Part shown: positions 26,281 through 34,446 of the stretch, piece after piece
Numbering within the stretch: position 1 is the first letter of the stretch
How the letters are laid out: each line of letters starts with the position of its first letter
DNA from: an uncultured Fulvivirga sp.
GTDB lineage: Bacteria > Bacteroidota > Bacteroidia > Cytophagales > Cyclobacteriaceae
Assembly (NCBI GenBank): GCA_947500555.1
Contig: CANMSE010000004.1
Span: forward strand, 124,001 to 188,000
DNA length: 64,000 nt
Direction: 5' to 3'
Notes under the pieces: generated by a model
What the model was told of the DNA's origin: nothing
The model's input: the letters and a program-made list of their open reading frames with translations, nothing else
The model's database searches: none
Position numbers and translations under genes: made by a program

Positions 26281-26994
26281 ATGGCAAAAAAAATAAGCTT
26301 CAGGGATATTGTTGTTTGGGAAGATAAAGACTATTGGGTAATTAATAAGCCTCCTTTTATTTCTACACTAGATGATCGAAACGATCCGGTAAATATTTTA
26401 AATCTGGCGCGTAGCGAAGATGAAAATGCCCATGTCTGTCATCGACTTGATAAAGAGACTTCAGGAATATTGATAATTGCTAAAAATGATGATGCTTATC
26501 GTCATATGTCAATACAGTTTGAAAATAGGAGCATAGAGAAAGTCTACCATGCAGTAGTTGATGGTATTCATGATCTAAAAGATAAGGTCATTGAAGACCG
26601 AATTTTAAAACTTTCCAATGGAACGGTAAAGATTGATCGAAAGGGAAAAGAAGCAAAAACTACATTTAACACCTTAAAGGCATATAAAATGCATACTTTA
26701 GTTGAGTGTAAACCAGTGACTGGCCGAATGCATCAGATTAGGATTCACCTGGCCAATAATGGGGCTTCTATTTCGGGAGATCATAATTATGGTGGGAAGT
26801 CTTTCTACCTATCTTCAATAAAGAAGAAATTTAATTTGAAAAGAGATTCAGAAGAGCTCCCATTAATAAAGAGACATGCATTACATGCTTATAAACTTAC
26901 TTTCTTGGATATGAAAGACACGAAAGTAACAGTAGAGGCAGAATATCCGAAGGATTTTAGAGTACTAACAGAACAGCTCGATAAGAATCTTTAA
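26281..26994 (+). CDS. RluA-family pseudouridine synthase
   Basis: The 237-residue enzyme has the catalytic motif HRLDKETSG with Asp57, preceded by VINKPPFISTL and followed by GRMHQIRIHLA. There is no N-terminal S4 domain, so it is one of the short RluA-type enzymes. It isomerises uridines in rRNA or tRNA; which site cannot be read from sequence. It stands between the kinase gene and the ribosomal protein operon, with its own likely promoter. Confidence 0.92.
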   Translation: MAKKISFRDIVVWEDKDYWVINKPPFISTLDDRNDPVNILNLARSEDENAHVCHRLDKETSGILIIAKNDDAYRHMSIQFENRSIEKVYHAVVDGIHDLKDKVIEDRILKLSNGTVKIDRKGKEAKTTFNTLKAYKMHTLVECKPVTGRMHQIRIHLANNGASISGDHNYGGKSFYLSSIKKKFNLKRDSEELPLIKRHALHAYKLTFLDMKDTKVTVEAEYPKDFRVLTEQLDKNL

Positions 26995-27011
26995 ATATTT
27001 AAGGGAGCATG

Positions 27012-27042
27012 TTGCAAATAATAATGAATCAATCTATCTTTG
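27012..27042 (+). promoter_or_regulatory. Promoter of the rplM-rpsI-rpsB-tsf operon
   Basis: TTG (27012-27014), 20 nt, then TATCTTTG (27035-27042) is an excellent match to the Bacteroidota housekeeping promoter. It leaves a leader of about 50 nt before the rplM start. Confidence 0.75.
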
Positions 27043-27097
27043 CAATCCCTTTTTGAGGGGAGTACTATATATTGACAAAATATAAAGCTTTAAAAGC

Positions 27098-27541
27098 GTG
27101 GATAATTTAAGTTATAAGACGATTTCTGCTAATAAATCAACAGTTGAAAAGAACTGGGTGATTGTTGATGCTGACTCTAAGATTCTTGGAAGATTGGCAA
27201 GTGACGTAGCAAAAATCATCAGAGGGAAGAACAAACCTGATTTCACACCTAATGTAGATTGCGGAGATAATGTGATCGTTGTGAATGCAGACAAAGTAAA
27301 AATGACTGGTAAAAAGTGGACAGATAAGGTTTATGTGTCTCACACTGGATATCCAGGTGGTCAGAGGGAAACAACCCCAAATGAGTTGAAAGCAAAATCT
27401 TCTACATTATTGGTAGAAAGAGCTGTAAGAGGCATGCTTCCTAAAAATAGATTAGGTAGAGCTTTATTTGGAAACTTATATGTATATGAAGGAGCTGAGC
27501 ATCCGCATGAGGCGCAGCAACCTAAAGAAATTAAATTATAA
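27098..27541 (+). CDS. rplM: 50S ribosomal protein L13
   Basis: This is a 147-residue large-subunit protein. The start is GTG at 27098; the sequence MDNLSYKTISANK, then NWVIVDADSKILGRLAS, is the usual Bacteroidota L13 N-terminus, and no ATG is available there. VYVSHTGYPGG and GMLPKNRLGR are family hallmarks. It is the first gene of an operon with rpsI (2-nt gap), in the conserved L13-S9 order. Confidence 0.98.
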   Translation: MDNLSYKTISANKSTVEKNWVIVDADSKILGRLASDVAKIIRGKNKPDFTPNVDCGDNVIVVNADKVKMTGKKWTDKVYVSHTGYPGGQRETTPNELKAKSSTLLVERAVRGMLPKNRLGRALFGNLYVYEGAEHPHEAQQPKEIKL

Positions 27542-27543
27542 TA

Positions 27544-27930
27544 ATGGAAGTAATAAGTTCAATCGGTAGAAGAAAAACTTCGGTAGCACGAATTTATGTT
27601 ACTGCGGGTAAGGGTACAATCACTGTAAACAACAGAGACGTTGAAGAGTACTTCCCTGCTGGTATCTTACAAACTATTGTAAGACAGCCCTTGAATATTG
27701 TAGAACAAAATAGTCACTACGATATTAAGGTAAATGTTGACGGTGGCGGACCTGCGGGTCAGGCTGAAGCTATTCGTTTGGCAATATCAAGAGCATTGGT
27801 TGACATTGATCCTGAATTCAGACCTCCTTTGAAGAAAGAAGGTTTCTTAACTCGTGATCCAAGAATGGTGGAGCGTAAGAAATACGGTAGAAGAAAAGCG
27901 AGAAGAAGATTCCAGTTCAGTAAACGTTAA
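27544..27930 (+). CDS. rpsI: 30S ribosomal protein S9
   Basis: This 128-residue small-subunit protein has the N-terminal IGRRKTSVARIYV and the C-terminal KYGRRKARRRFQFSKR, whose last residues contact P-site tRNA. GGGPAGQAEAIRLAISRAL lies in the middle. It starts 2 nt after rplM and lies 38 nt before rpsB. Confidence 0.98.
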   Translation: MEVISSIGRRKTSVARIYVTAGKGTITVNNRDVEEYFPAGILQTIVRQPLNIVEQNSHYDIKVNVDGGGPAGQAEAIRLAISRALVDIDPEFRPPLKKEGFLTRDPRMVERKKYGRRKARRRFQFSKR

Positions 27931-27968
27931 TCGTTAACTGCTCATAGAAGAGAAAACAATTAATATTA

Positions 27969-28748
27969 ATGGCTAATAAATTAGAATACAAAGACTTACT
28001 AGATGCTGGTGTTCATTTTGGACACTTAACGAGAAAGTGGGATCCCCGTATGGCTCCATATATTTTTATGGAAAAGAACGGCATCCACATTATCGATCTA
28101 AATAAGACTCTTGAGTGCCTCGACAAAGCATCTTATGCACTTAAGAACATCGTTAGATCAGGAAGAAAAGTGCTTTTCGTAGCTACGAAAAAGCAAGCAC
28201 AGGACATCGTTACTGAAGAAGCAAAAAGACTTAACATGCCTTTCGTTACAGAGAGATGGTTAGGTGGTATGCTTACTAATTTCTCAACGATCAGAAAATC
28301 CTTGAAGAAAATGTCTTCAATGGAAAAAATGATGAAGGATGAGTCTTACACCAACCTTGCAAAACGTGAGCGTTTGATGATTACTCGTGATAAAGAGAAG
28401 TTAGAAAGAGTTCTTGGTGGTATTGCTGATCTTAACAGATTACCTGCTGCTCTTTTTGTAATTGATGTAAAGAGAGAGCATATAGCAGTGAAGGAAGCTC
28501 AAAAGCTGAATATTCCTGTCTTTGCAATGGTAGATACAAACTCAGATCCTAATGGAGTCGATTTTGTAGTACCTGCAAATGATGATGCTTTCAAATCAAT
28601 ATCTTTGATTACTGGTTTCATAGGAAAAGTAATAGAGGAAGGTCTAGCTGAAAGAAAGAAAGATAAAGACGAGGCAAATCAGCAAAAAGAAGAAGAAGCT
28701 AAAAAAGCGGTAGATGCTGCTACACCTGAAAAGGAAGAAGCAAAATAA
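27969..28748 (+). CDS. rpsB: 30S ribosomal protein S2
   Basis: The product has 259 residues. The start LLDAGVHFGHLTRKWDPRM and the middle WLGGMLTNF are S2 hallmarks, and VDTNSDP lies in the last third. The C-terminus carries an acidic, lysine-rich tail (about 30 residues), a common lineage-specific extension. A hairpin with a T run lies between this gene and tsf. Confidence 0.98.
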   Translation: MANKLEYKDLLDAGVHFGHLTRKWDPRMAPYIFMEKNGIHIIDLNKTLECLDKASYALKNIVRSGRKVLFVATKKQAQDIVTEEAKRLNMPFVTERWLGGMLTNFSTIRKSLKKMSSMEKMMKDESYTNLAKRERLMITRDKEKLERVLGGIADLNRLPAALFVIDVKREHIAVKEAQKLNIPVFAMVDTNSDPNGVDFVVPANDDAFKSISLITGFIGKVIEEGLAERKKDKDEANQQKEEEAKKAVDAATPEKEEAK

Positions 28749-28775
28749 TTTCGTTTGAAATATAAACGCATGAAA

Positions 28776-28812
28776 ATTGAATCCCGATAGCTATCAGGAT
28801 TCAATTTTTTTT
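28776..28812 (+). terminator. Terminator or attenuator between rpsB and tsf
   Basis: ATTGAATCC pairs with GGATTCAAT around a 12-nt loop that is itself self-complementary (CGATAGCTATCA), followed by a long T tract. Because tsf follows in the same direction within 40 nt, it may act as a partial terminator. Confidence 0.75.
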
Positions 28813-28847
28813 AACACATAAATTTTAAAATCTTAATTAAATAAATC

Positions 28848-29678
28848 ATGGCTATCACAGCAAAAGAAGTAAACGAGCTAAGAAAAATGACCGGAGCAGG
28901 AATGATGGACTGCAAGAAGGCGTTGACAGAAGCTGAAGGAGATTTTGATAAGGCAATAGATATTCTAAGAAAAAAAGGTCAAAAAGTATCTGCTTCAAGA
29001 GCTGACAGAGAAACTACTGAAGGGTCTGTTTTCGTTAAAACAAACAATGATAACACAGAAGGCATATTAATTGCTTTAAACTGTGAAACTGACTTTGTGG
29101 GTAAAAATGAAGAATTTTTAGCATTAGGTAATGCTATTATAGCAGCTGCTTTTGAAAACAGTGTTTCATCAAAAGATGATCTTCTTAAACTCAAATTGGG
29201 TGAGCACTCTGTAGAAGAGAAAATCACTGAAATGGTGGGTAAGATTGGTGAGAAGATTGAAATAAGCGAATTTGTTAATCTGAAAGGTGAAGCAGTTGTT
29301 CCTTACATCCATGCGGGCAATAAGCTAGGTGTATTGGTAGCATTAAAAAATGTAAATGGTACTGATGTAACAGATGCTGGTAAAGATGTGGGTATGCAAA
29401 TCGCAGCCATGAATCCTGTAGCGGTTGATCAGGATGGAGTTGATCAATCTATCATAGAAAAAGAAATAGAAATTGGGAAAGAGCAGGCAATAGCTGAAGG
29501 TAAGCCGGAGGCAATTGTCGATAAAATAGCTCAGGGTAAACTTCAAAAATTCTTCAAAGATAATACCTTGTTAAACCAGGCGTTTGTAAAAGATAGCTCT
29601 ATAACGGTTTCTAAATATCTTGATTCAGTTAACAATGGCTTGACCGTAACTGAGTTTGTGAGAGTTACCATTGGCTAG
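28848..29678 (+). CDS. tsf: Elongation factor Ts
   Basis: This 276-residue factor exchanges GDP for GTP on EF-Tu. The N-terminal UBA-like part opens MAITAKEVNELRKMTGAG, followed by MMDCKKALTEAEGD. The dimerisation core shows LNCETDFVGKNEEF and YIHAGNKLGVLV. Its length is typical of Bacteroidota. The rpsB-tsf order is conserved in nearly all bacteria. A strong terminator follows. Confidence 0.98.
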   Translation: MAITAKEVNELRKMTGAGMMDCKKALTEAEGDFDKAIDILRKKGQKVSASRADRETTEGSVFVKTNNDNTEGILIALNCETDFVGKNEEFLALGNAIIAAAFENSVSSKDDLLKLKLGEHSVEEKITEMVGKIGEKIEISEFVNLKGEAVVPYIHAGNKLGVLVALKNVNGTDVTDAGKDVGMQIAAMNPVAVDQDGVDQSIIEKEIEIGKEQAIAEGKPEAIVDKIAQGKLQKFFKDNTLLNQAFVKDSSITVSKYLDSVNNGLTVTEFVRVTIG

Positions 29679-29705
29679 TTCAGAATAAGAAGTAAATATT
29701 AATAT

Positions 29706-29740
29706 GAAAAAAAGGTCTTTTGAAAGAAAGATCTTTTTTT
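29706..29740 (+). terminator. Terminator of the rplM-tsf operon
   Basis: AAAAAAAGGTCTTT pairs with AAAGATCTTTTTTT, with a short loop and a closing T tract, 28 nt after the tsf stop. Confidence 0.8.
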
Positions 29741-29755
29741 ATGGAGTTGGTTACA

Positions 29756-29763
29756 TACTTTTG
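29756..29763 (+). promoter_or_regulatory. Candidate -7 box of the lipoprotein gene
   Basis: TACTTTTG fits TAnnTTTG, 40 nt before the ATG and just past the tsf terminator. A TTG at the -33 distance is not evident. Confidence 0.4.
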
Positions 29764-29803
29764 CATTTATGCATCTACACATTAAGATTTTAACAGTATA
29801 ATA

Positions 29804-30880
29804 ATGAAAGTATTAAATTATTTCCCGTGTTTATTATTGGTGTTAGTATTGTTCTCATGCGAGAAAGACGAAGAATCCAATCCTCAGTTTTCTACTGAAG
29901 AGGCTAAGCAAGCCATGTCACGACTCAATTTAAACCTACAGACGGACATTATAGAATTGGCAAATGCTGAAGGAGTAATCGCCCTGGGCGACTTAGTGTC
30001 TTTAACTGATCTTAACGACCCCTTTGGAGGGAGAATGGAATCGGAAGAATCTAAAAACTGGTTTAAAATGAGTGCTCAGAGATTAAAAGTCATTTTTAAC
30101 CCAAAAAGGTTAAGATCTTCGAGATATGAAGAGGACGGTTTCCAGTTTGAACAGAATGTAGGTCGATATGACTGGTCTCCTGATAAAAATGAATTTGTTA
30201 AATCACCCATTGATCAGTCGTTTATCATTATCAACTTTCCTTCTGAGGGCTCGGTCGAAAATAATGTGTCCCTTACAATAGCCGGATACACAGAGCAGTT
30301 AATTGAAGATGAGTTTGGGTCTTACTACATGCCTACATCTATTGTAGCAGATTTGTTGGTAGATGGAGTTAAACAAGTGGAACTATCTTTATCCGCAGTT
30401 TATTCCAATATTGGTGAACCGCAATCTGGCAATATAATTTTGTTCGTAAATCCATATACTTTATCAGCAAATTTTGACAATACGGGCGCAAATCAATCTA
30501 CACTTTTAACTAACCTTACTAAAAGTGATGTTACTATTGTAGGCACAAGTGTAATGGTTAACTTTTTTGATAATTTAAAAGAAGAGGTCGGTAGCGCAAG
30601 TGGTTTTGTCCAATATAAGGAATTTCGAATTCAAGGATCAATTGATGTAAATGGTTTTGAGATATCTGAAAATCCAGATCCTAATTTATTTGTTGATCTT
30701 GATGTCTTCAAAGAAGGGAGCAAAATTGGAGATATATTATTTGTAACTGAAATAGTTGATGGTGATGAGGAAGATGTACCATACATTAAATATGCTGATG
30801 GATCAATGGATAAGTTGGAGGATTTATTGGAAACGGCTTTTGAAGAAATAGAAAACCTCGAAGAAGAGTTGGGAGGTTAA
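29804..30880 (+). CDS. Lipoprotein of unknown function
   Basis: The protein has 358 residues. The signal peptide ends in the lipobox LFSC (Cys at about 19), and the mature part begins EKDEESNPQF, an acidic stretch often seen in Bacteroidota surface lipoproteins. The remainder is strand-rich with an acidic C-terminus (ETAFEEIENLEEELGG). I do not recognise a domain. It has its own promoter-like box and a strong terminator, so it forms a single-gene unit. Confidence 0.82.
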   Translation: MKVLNYFPCLLLVLVLFSCEKDEESNPQFSTEEAKQAMSRLNLNLQTDIIELANAEGVIALGDLVSLTDLNDPFGGRMESEESKNWFKMSAQRLKVIFNPKRLRSSRYEEDGFQFEQNVGRYDWSPDKNEFVKSPIDQSFIIINFPSEGSVENNVSLTIAGYTEQLIEDEFGSYYMPTSIVADLLVDGVKQVELSLSAVYSNIGEPQSGNIILFVNPYTLSANFDNTGANQSTLLTNLTKSDVTIVGTSVMVNFFDNLKEEVGSASGFVQYKEFRIQGSIDVNGFEISENPDPNLFVDLDVFKEGSKIGDILFVTEIVDGDEEDVPYIKYADGSMDKLEDLLETAFEEIENLEEELGG

Positions 30881-30906
30881 TAGCCATAATACCGTGATAA
30901 TAAAAA

Positions 30907-30935
30907 AATAGGAGGCCTGGCCTCCTATTTTTTTT
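30907..30935. terminator. Bidirectional terminator
   Basis: AAATAGGAGGCC and GGCCTCCTATTT form a near-perfect stem with a 0-1 nt loop, with A and T tracts on either side. It serves the convergent lipoprotein and coiled-coil genes and overlaps the stop codon of the latter. Confidence 0.85.
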
Positions 30936-31206
30936 CGCCTTTCTTAAAAGTATTGTCAAAGGTTTTTTTAATTTCTTCACCTGCCTTTTCAAATGACTCT
31001 TCTACACCGTCAAAAACATCTTTATGTTTTTCCTTGAACTCATCGAATTCATTTTTAAGTTTTTCACCATTTCGTTTGAGTTCTTCCACTCGATCCTTGT
31101 ATCGAGGATCATCTGCTACACCTTTTAAGTCTTCAACAATTTGATCTAATTTTTTGCCAAGATTCTTTAAAAGATTTTCTGCTTTGCCTTCAGGTTTTCT
31201 TCCCAT
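30925..31206 (-). CDS. Small charged coiled-coil protein of unknown function
   Basis: This 93-residue protein is almost all lysine, glutamate and aspartate in heptad-like spacing (for example LLKNLGKKLDQIVEDLKG and GEKLKNEFDEFKEKH). It should form a long helix or coiled coil. There is no signal peptide or membrane segment. I recognise no family. It is a single-gene unit, convergent with the preceding lipoprotein gene. Confidence 0.7.
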   Translation of the reverse strand: MGRKPEGKAENLLKNLGKKLDQIVEDLKGVADDPRYKDRVEELKRNGEKLKNEFDEFKEKHKDVFDGVEESFEKAGEEIKKTFDNTFKKGEKK

Positions 31207-31345
31207 ATTTTTATTTACTTAAATGATCTTTATTTTACGGCCTTTTCAACTTTTAAAACAAAGGCTACTTTTAAGGTAATACGAATTGTAGAATTTTGGT
31301 TCGATCAATTCATAACTAATTCATGCTCTGATCTAAATTCATAAA

Positions 31346-32032
31346 ATGGCTAATCAACAAAATCCAATTGAACATATCGCTCATGTCATCGAAACCAAAT
31401 CAGCGGTAAAGCAACAGACGTATAGAAATCTGGGTAAAAACTTTAAACAGTTAGAAAAAGAAGCTCGTAGCGTCATTGAGCAAATAAGTCAAAATATCGA
31501 TAATAAAGATAAAGATATAAGTCTTTCCGTGACAAAAATTAATGATAGAGAATTTCATGTAAAAATAGCAGGTGATTTGCTTGTATTCCTCATGCACACC
31601 AACATTGTAGTCCTTGATGAAAAACACGGATACTTACAAAGTGATTTAGTAGCTAACAACCCTGAATTAAAGTACCTCGGACAAATTAATATATATAATT
31701 TTATGTCTGATTCATTGAAATATAATAGGCTGAACGACCCTGGATACCTGATAGCGCGGTTATTTATTAATGGTGAAAATCACTTCTTGGTGGAAGGGGA
31801 ACGTCAATTAAATTTTATGTTTGAGAATGTCTCTCGAAACCCAATCACCAAAACGGATTTAAATATTGTTACCCAACTAGCAATAAGTCAATGCATTGAT
31901 AATGATTTAGTTACTTCTCCTTTTCCTAAGATTAGAGTTATTTCATTAAATCAAAAAATCGAAAAGATGCAGGCGCTTGGAGGAGGGCATAAAATTGGCT
32001 TTCAGATGGGATATCAATCAGAAATCAAATAG
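31346..32032 (+). CDS. Hypothetical cytosolic protein
   Basis: This 228-residue protein has no signal peptide or membrane segment. It opens MANQQNPIEHIAHVIETKSA and ends GGGHKIGFQMGYQSEIK. Its composition is normal for a soluble protein, with mixed helices and strands. It resembles no family I can name. The codon use looks like that of the neighbours, and the frame is clean. A small lipoprotein gene and cmk follow in the same direction. Confidence 0.75.
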   Translation: MANQQNPIEHIAHVIETKSAVKQQTYRNLGKNFKQLEKEARSVIEQISQNIDNKDKDISLSVTKINDREFHVKIAGDLLVFLMHTNIVVLDEKHGYLQSDLVANNPELKYLGQINIYNFMSDSLKYNRLNDPGYLIARLFINGENHFLVEGERQLNFMFENVSRNPITKTDLNIVTQLAISQCIDNDLVTSPFPKIRVISLNQKIEKMQALGGGHKIGFQMGYQSEIK

Positions 32033-32102
32033 TGACTTGGTTTTTTAATGGAAATTGTAACTATCATCCGTCAATTAAGATATTTCTAACGATCTTTAAT
32101 AT

Positions 32103-32249
32103 ATGAATGTGATCAAACTAGTTCATCGCTATTGCATGTTAGTCTTATTCGTTGTTAGCATATCGGCTTGTGCAAGTACATCACAAACTAAAAGGAATGG
32201 TAAACTGAAACCCGGAAAGCCTATTCCATGCCCTCAAAAAGATTGTTGA
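32103..32249 (+). CDS. Very small lipoprotein (48 residues)
   Basis: I found this by reading the gap before cmk. It encodes 48 residues: a hydrophobic signal (about 12-20) with the lipobox ISAC (Cys23), then a short basic mature part ending GKPIPCPQKDC. Its stop lies 1 nt before the cmk ATG, so the two genes are probably one transcript. From memory, a short C-terminus of the KPIPCP-KDC kind recurs in small Bacteroidota lipoproteins, which argues for a real gene. The function is unknown. Confidence 0.7.
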   Translation: MNVIKLVHRYCMLVLFVVSISACASTSQTKRNGKLKPGKPIPCPQKDC

Positions 32250-32250
32250 T

Positions 32251-32937
32251 ATGAAAAAAATTGTTGTAGCTATTGACGGGTATTCAGCTTGCGGCAAAAG
32301 TTCTACTGCAAAAGGAGTAGCTGCAGCACTCGGCTATGCCTATATTGATACTGGTGCTATGTACAGGGCAGTAACCCTTTATTTTCAGCAAAATTATATT
32401 AAGTTGACAAATAATAGTGAAATATCTCACGCACTAGATAACATAGATATATCATTTGTTGTTAATCCAAAAACGAGCCTAAATGAGGCTTTTCTCAATG
32501 GACTTAACGTAGAGGATGAAATAAGAAAGATGTATATCTCTCAGAAAGTAAGCCAGGTAAGTAGCATCAAAGAAGTTAGAGAAGCTATGGTTAGTCAACA
32601 GCAGAAAATGGGAAGGAAGAAAGGTGTGGTGATGGATGGTAGAGATATTGGTACGGTGGTTTTTCCAGATGCTAAGCTGAAAGTTTTTATGAGTGCAGAT
32701 ATTTATGTGAGGGGTAGAAGAAGGCAACAGGAACTTCTTGAAAAAGGACAGCTTGTTGATCTTGAAGAAATCATGGATAACTTAAAAAATCGAGATTATC
32801 TTGATGCCACGAGAAAAGAGAGTCCATTAAAGCAAGCAGAAGATGCCGTATTACTTGACACTACGTTTCTTACCCTTGAGGAACAGATAGAAGAAGTAGT
32901 CCAGCTAGCTTTGGGTAAAATAATAGAAGCAAGCTAA
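32251..32937 (+). CDS. cmk: (d)CMP kinase
   Basis: This 228-residue cytosolic enzyme phosphorylates CMP and dCMP with ATP. The P-loop region is IDGYSACGKSSTAKG; the Bacteroidota type has SxCGKS where others have GSGKS. YIDTGAMYRAVT and MDGRDIGTVVFPDA are diagnostic. Length is normal. It directly follows the small lipoprotein gene and is followed by the nqr promoter region. Confidence 0.96.
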   Translation: MKKIVVAIDGYSACGKSSTAKGVAAALGYAYIDTGAMYRAVTLYFQQNYIKLTNNSEISHALDNIDISFVVNPKTSLNEAFLNGLNVEDEIRKMYISQKVSQVSSIKEVREAMVSQQQKMGRKKGVVMDGRDIGTVVFPDAKLKVFMSADIYVRGRRRQQELLEKGQLVDLEEIMDNLKNRDYLDATRKESPLKQAEDAVLLDTTFLTLEEQIEEVVQLALGKIIEAS

Positions 32938-33018
32938 AATAACATAAAGGGACGATGAGCGTGGATTTTTATTTGATTTTAAATTGAAGTAATCAATTTT
33001 TATTGTAGCAAAAATTAT

Positions 33019-33026
33019 TAATTTTG
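33019..33026 (+). promoter_or_regulatory. Candidate -7 box of the nqr operon
   Basis: TAATTTTG fits TAnnTTTG, 43 nt before the nqrA ATG. A TTG stands 13 nt upstream, closer than usual. A small palindrome (ATCGATTTTTGATCGAT) follows. Confidence 0.35.
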
Positions 33027-33069
33027 ACATCGATTTTTGATCGATAGATTTTGTATCTAACAGGTAAAT

Positions 33070-34434
33070 ATGTCTAAATCCATCAAGCTAAAAAAAGGCT
33101 TTGATATCAACTTAGCTGGAAAAGCAGAAAAGAAAATTGCTGAAATAGATCAGCCAGAGACCTTTGCTTATAAACCCACCAGTTTCCAGGGAATTTTAAG
33201 ACCAAAAGTAGTGGTCGATGAAGGTGACAATGTCAAAGCTGGAACTCCAATTTTATTTGATAAAAAGAATGATAAAGTACAACACGTAGCTCCGGTAAGT
33301 GGAGAGATAGTTGAAATACGGAGAGGGGAGAAGAGGAAATTACTTGAGGTAGTTATTCTGGCGGATAAGAAAATTGAGTACGTAGAGCATAAGAAGTTTT
33401 CTGTTTCGGAAATTAATAATTTATCAACAGAGGAAGCTAAAACTCAATTACTTGAGTCTGGCACATGGGTAAATTTAGTTCAACGACCTTATGGTGTTGT
33501 AGCTGATCCCGAAGATAGCCCAAAAGCTATCCATATATCTGCTTTTGATTCTCACCCCTTGGCACCTGAATACGATCTTTTGTTCAAAGGACAAGATCAG
33601 TATTTCCAGGCAGGTATCGATATACTGAAGAAGTTTACGGACGGTGTCATCCATTTAAATATTGATGGGGCATCTGAAGTTTCCCAGTTGTTTTCGCACG
33701 CCAAAAATGTGCAACTCAATAAATTTTCAGGACCTCATCCTGCAGGAAATGTAGGAGTGCAGATTCACCATCTCGATCCTATCAACAAAGGAGATGTGGT
33801 GTGGACAATAAATCCTCACGGAGTTATTCAAATAGGAAAATTATTTATTGAAGGTATCTATGATGCTTCCAAGATGGTGGCACTCACAGGTTCTGAGGTT
33901 AAGAACCCACAATATTATAAAACATTTACAGGGGCTTCTATTAAGAAGATGGTAGCTAATAATATAGCTTCAGATAATGTTCGCTATATCTCAGGTAATG
34001 TGTTGACAGGAGAGAAAATTGCAAATGATGGTCATTTAGGGTATTTTGACCACCATGTAACAGTTATTCCTGAAGGTGATTATTATGAATTGTTCGGTTG
34101 GATTAAACCAACTACAAAAAGCCTTAGCTTCCATAGAGCCTTTGGCTTATTGTCTTTCTTAAATGGTAATAAAGAATTTGTTGTAGATACCAATACTAAA
34201 GGCGAACCAAGAGCATTTGTTCAAACAGGTACTTTTGAAAAGGTAATGCCAATGGATATATTACCAACATTTCTTTTGAAAGCTATTTTAGCAGAAGATT
34301 TTGATGAAATGGAAGCTCTTGGAATATATGAGATCATAGAAGAAGATATGGCACTTTGCGAATTCGTAGATGTTTCCAAGCACGATGTACAGGAAATAGT
34401 ACGAGAAGGATTGGATCTAATGCAGTATAGCTAA
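33070..34434 (+). CDS. nqrA: Na+-translocating NADH:quinone reductase subunit A
   Basis: The product has 454 residues. NqrA is the peripheral cytoplasmic subunit near the quinone site of the sodium-pumping NADH dehydrogenase. It starts MSKSIKLKKGFDINLAGKAE, typical of the family, and a barrel-sandwich part with FQGILRPKVVVDEGD is followed by the Rnf-related core. The five nqr genes lie in the usual order with gaps of 4-26 nt or an overlap. Length is normal. Confidence 0.97.
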   Translation: MSKSIKLKKGFDINLAGKAEKKIAEIDQPETFAYKPTSFQGILRPKVVVDEGDNVKAGTPILFDKKNDKVQHVAPVSGEIVEIRRGEKRKLLEVVILADKKIEYVEHKKFSVSEINNLSTEEAKTQLLESGTWVNLVQRPYGVVADPEDSPKAIHISAFDSHPLAPEYDLLFKGQDQYFQAGIDILKKFTDGVIHLNIDGASEVSQLFSHAKNVQLNKFSGPHPAGNVGVQIHHLDPINKGDVVWTINPHGVIQIGKLFIEGIYDASKMVALTGSEVKNPQYYKTFTGASIKKMVANNIASDNVRYISGNVLTGEKIANDGHLGYFDHHVTVIPEGDYYELFGWIKPTTKSLSFHRAFGLLSFLNGNKEFVVDTNTKGEPRAFVQTGTFEKVMPMDILPTFLLKAILAEDFDEMEALGIYEIIEEDMALCEFVDVSKHDVQEIVREGLDLMQYS

Positions 34435-34446
34435 CAACTAAGAAGT

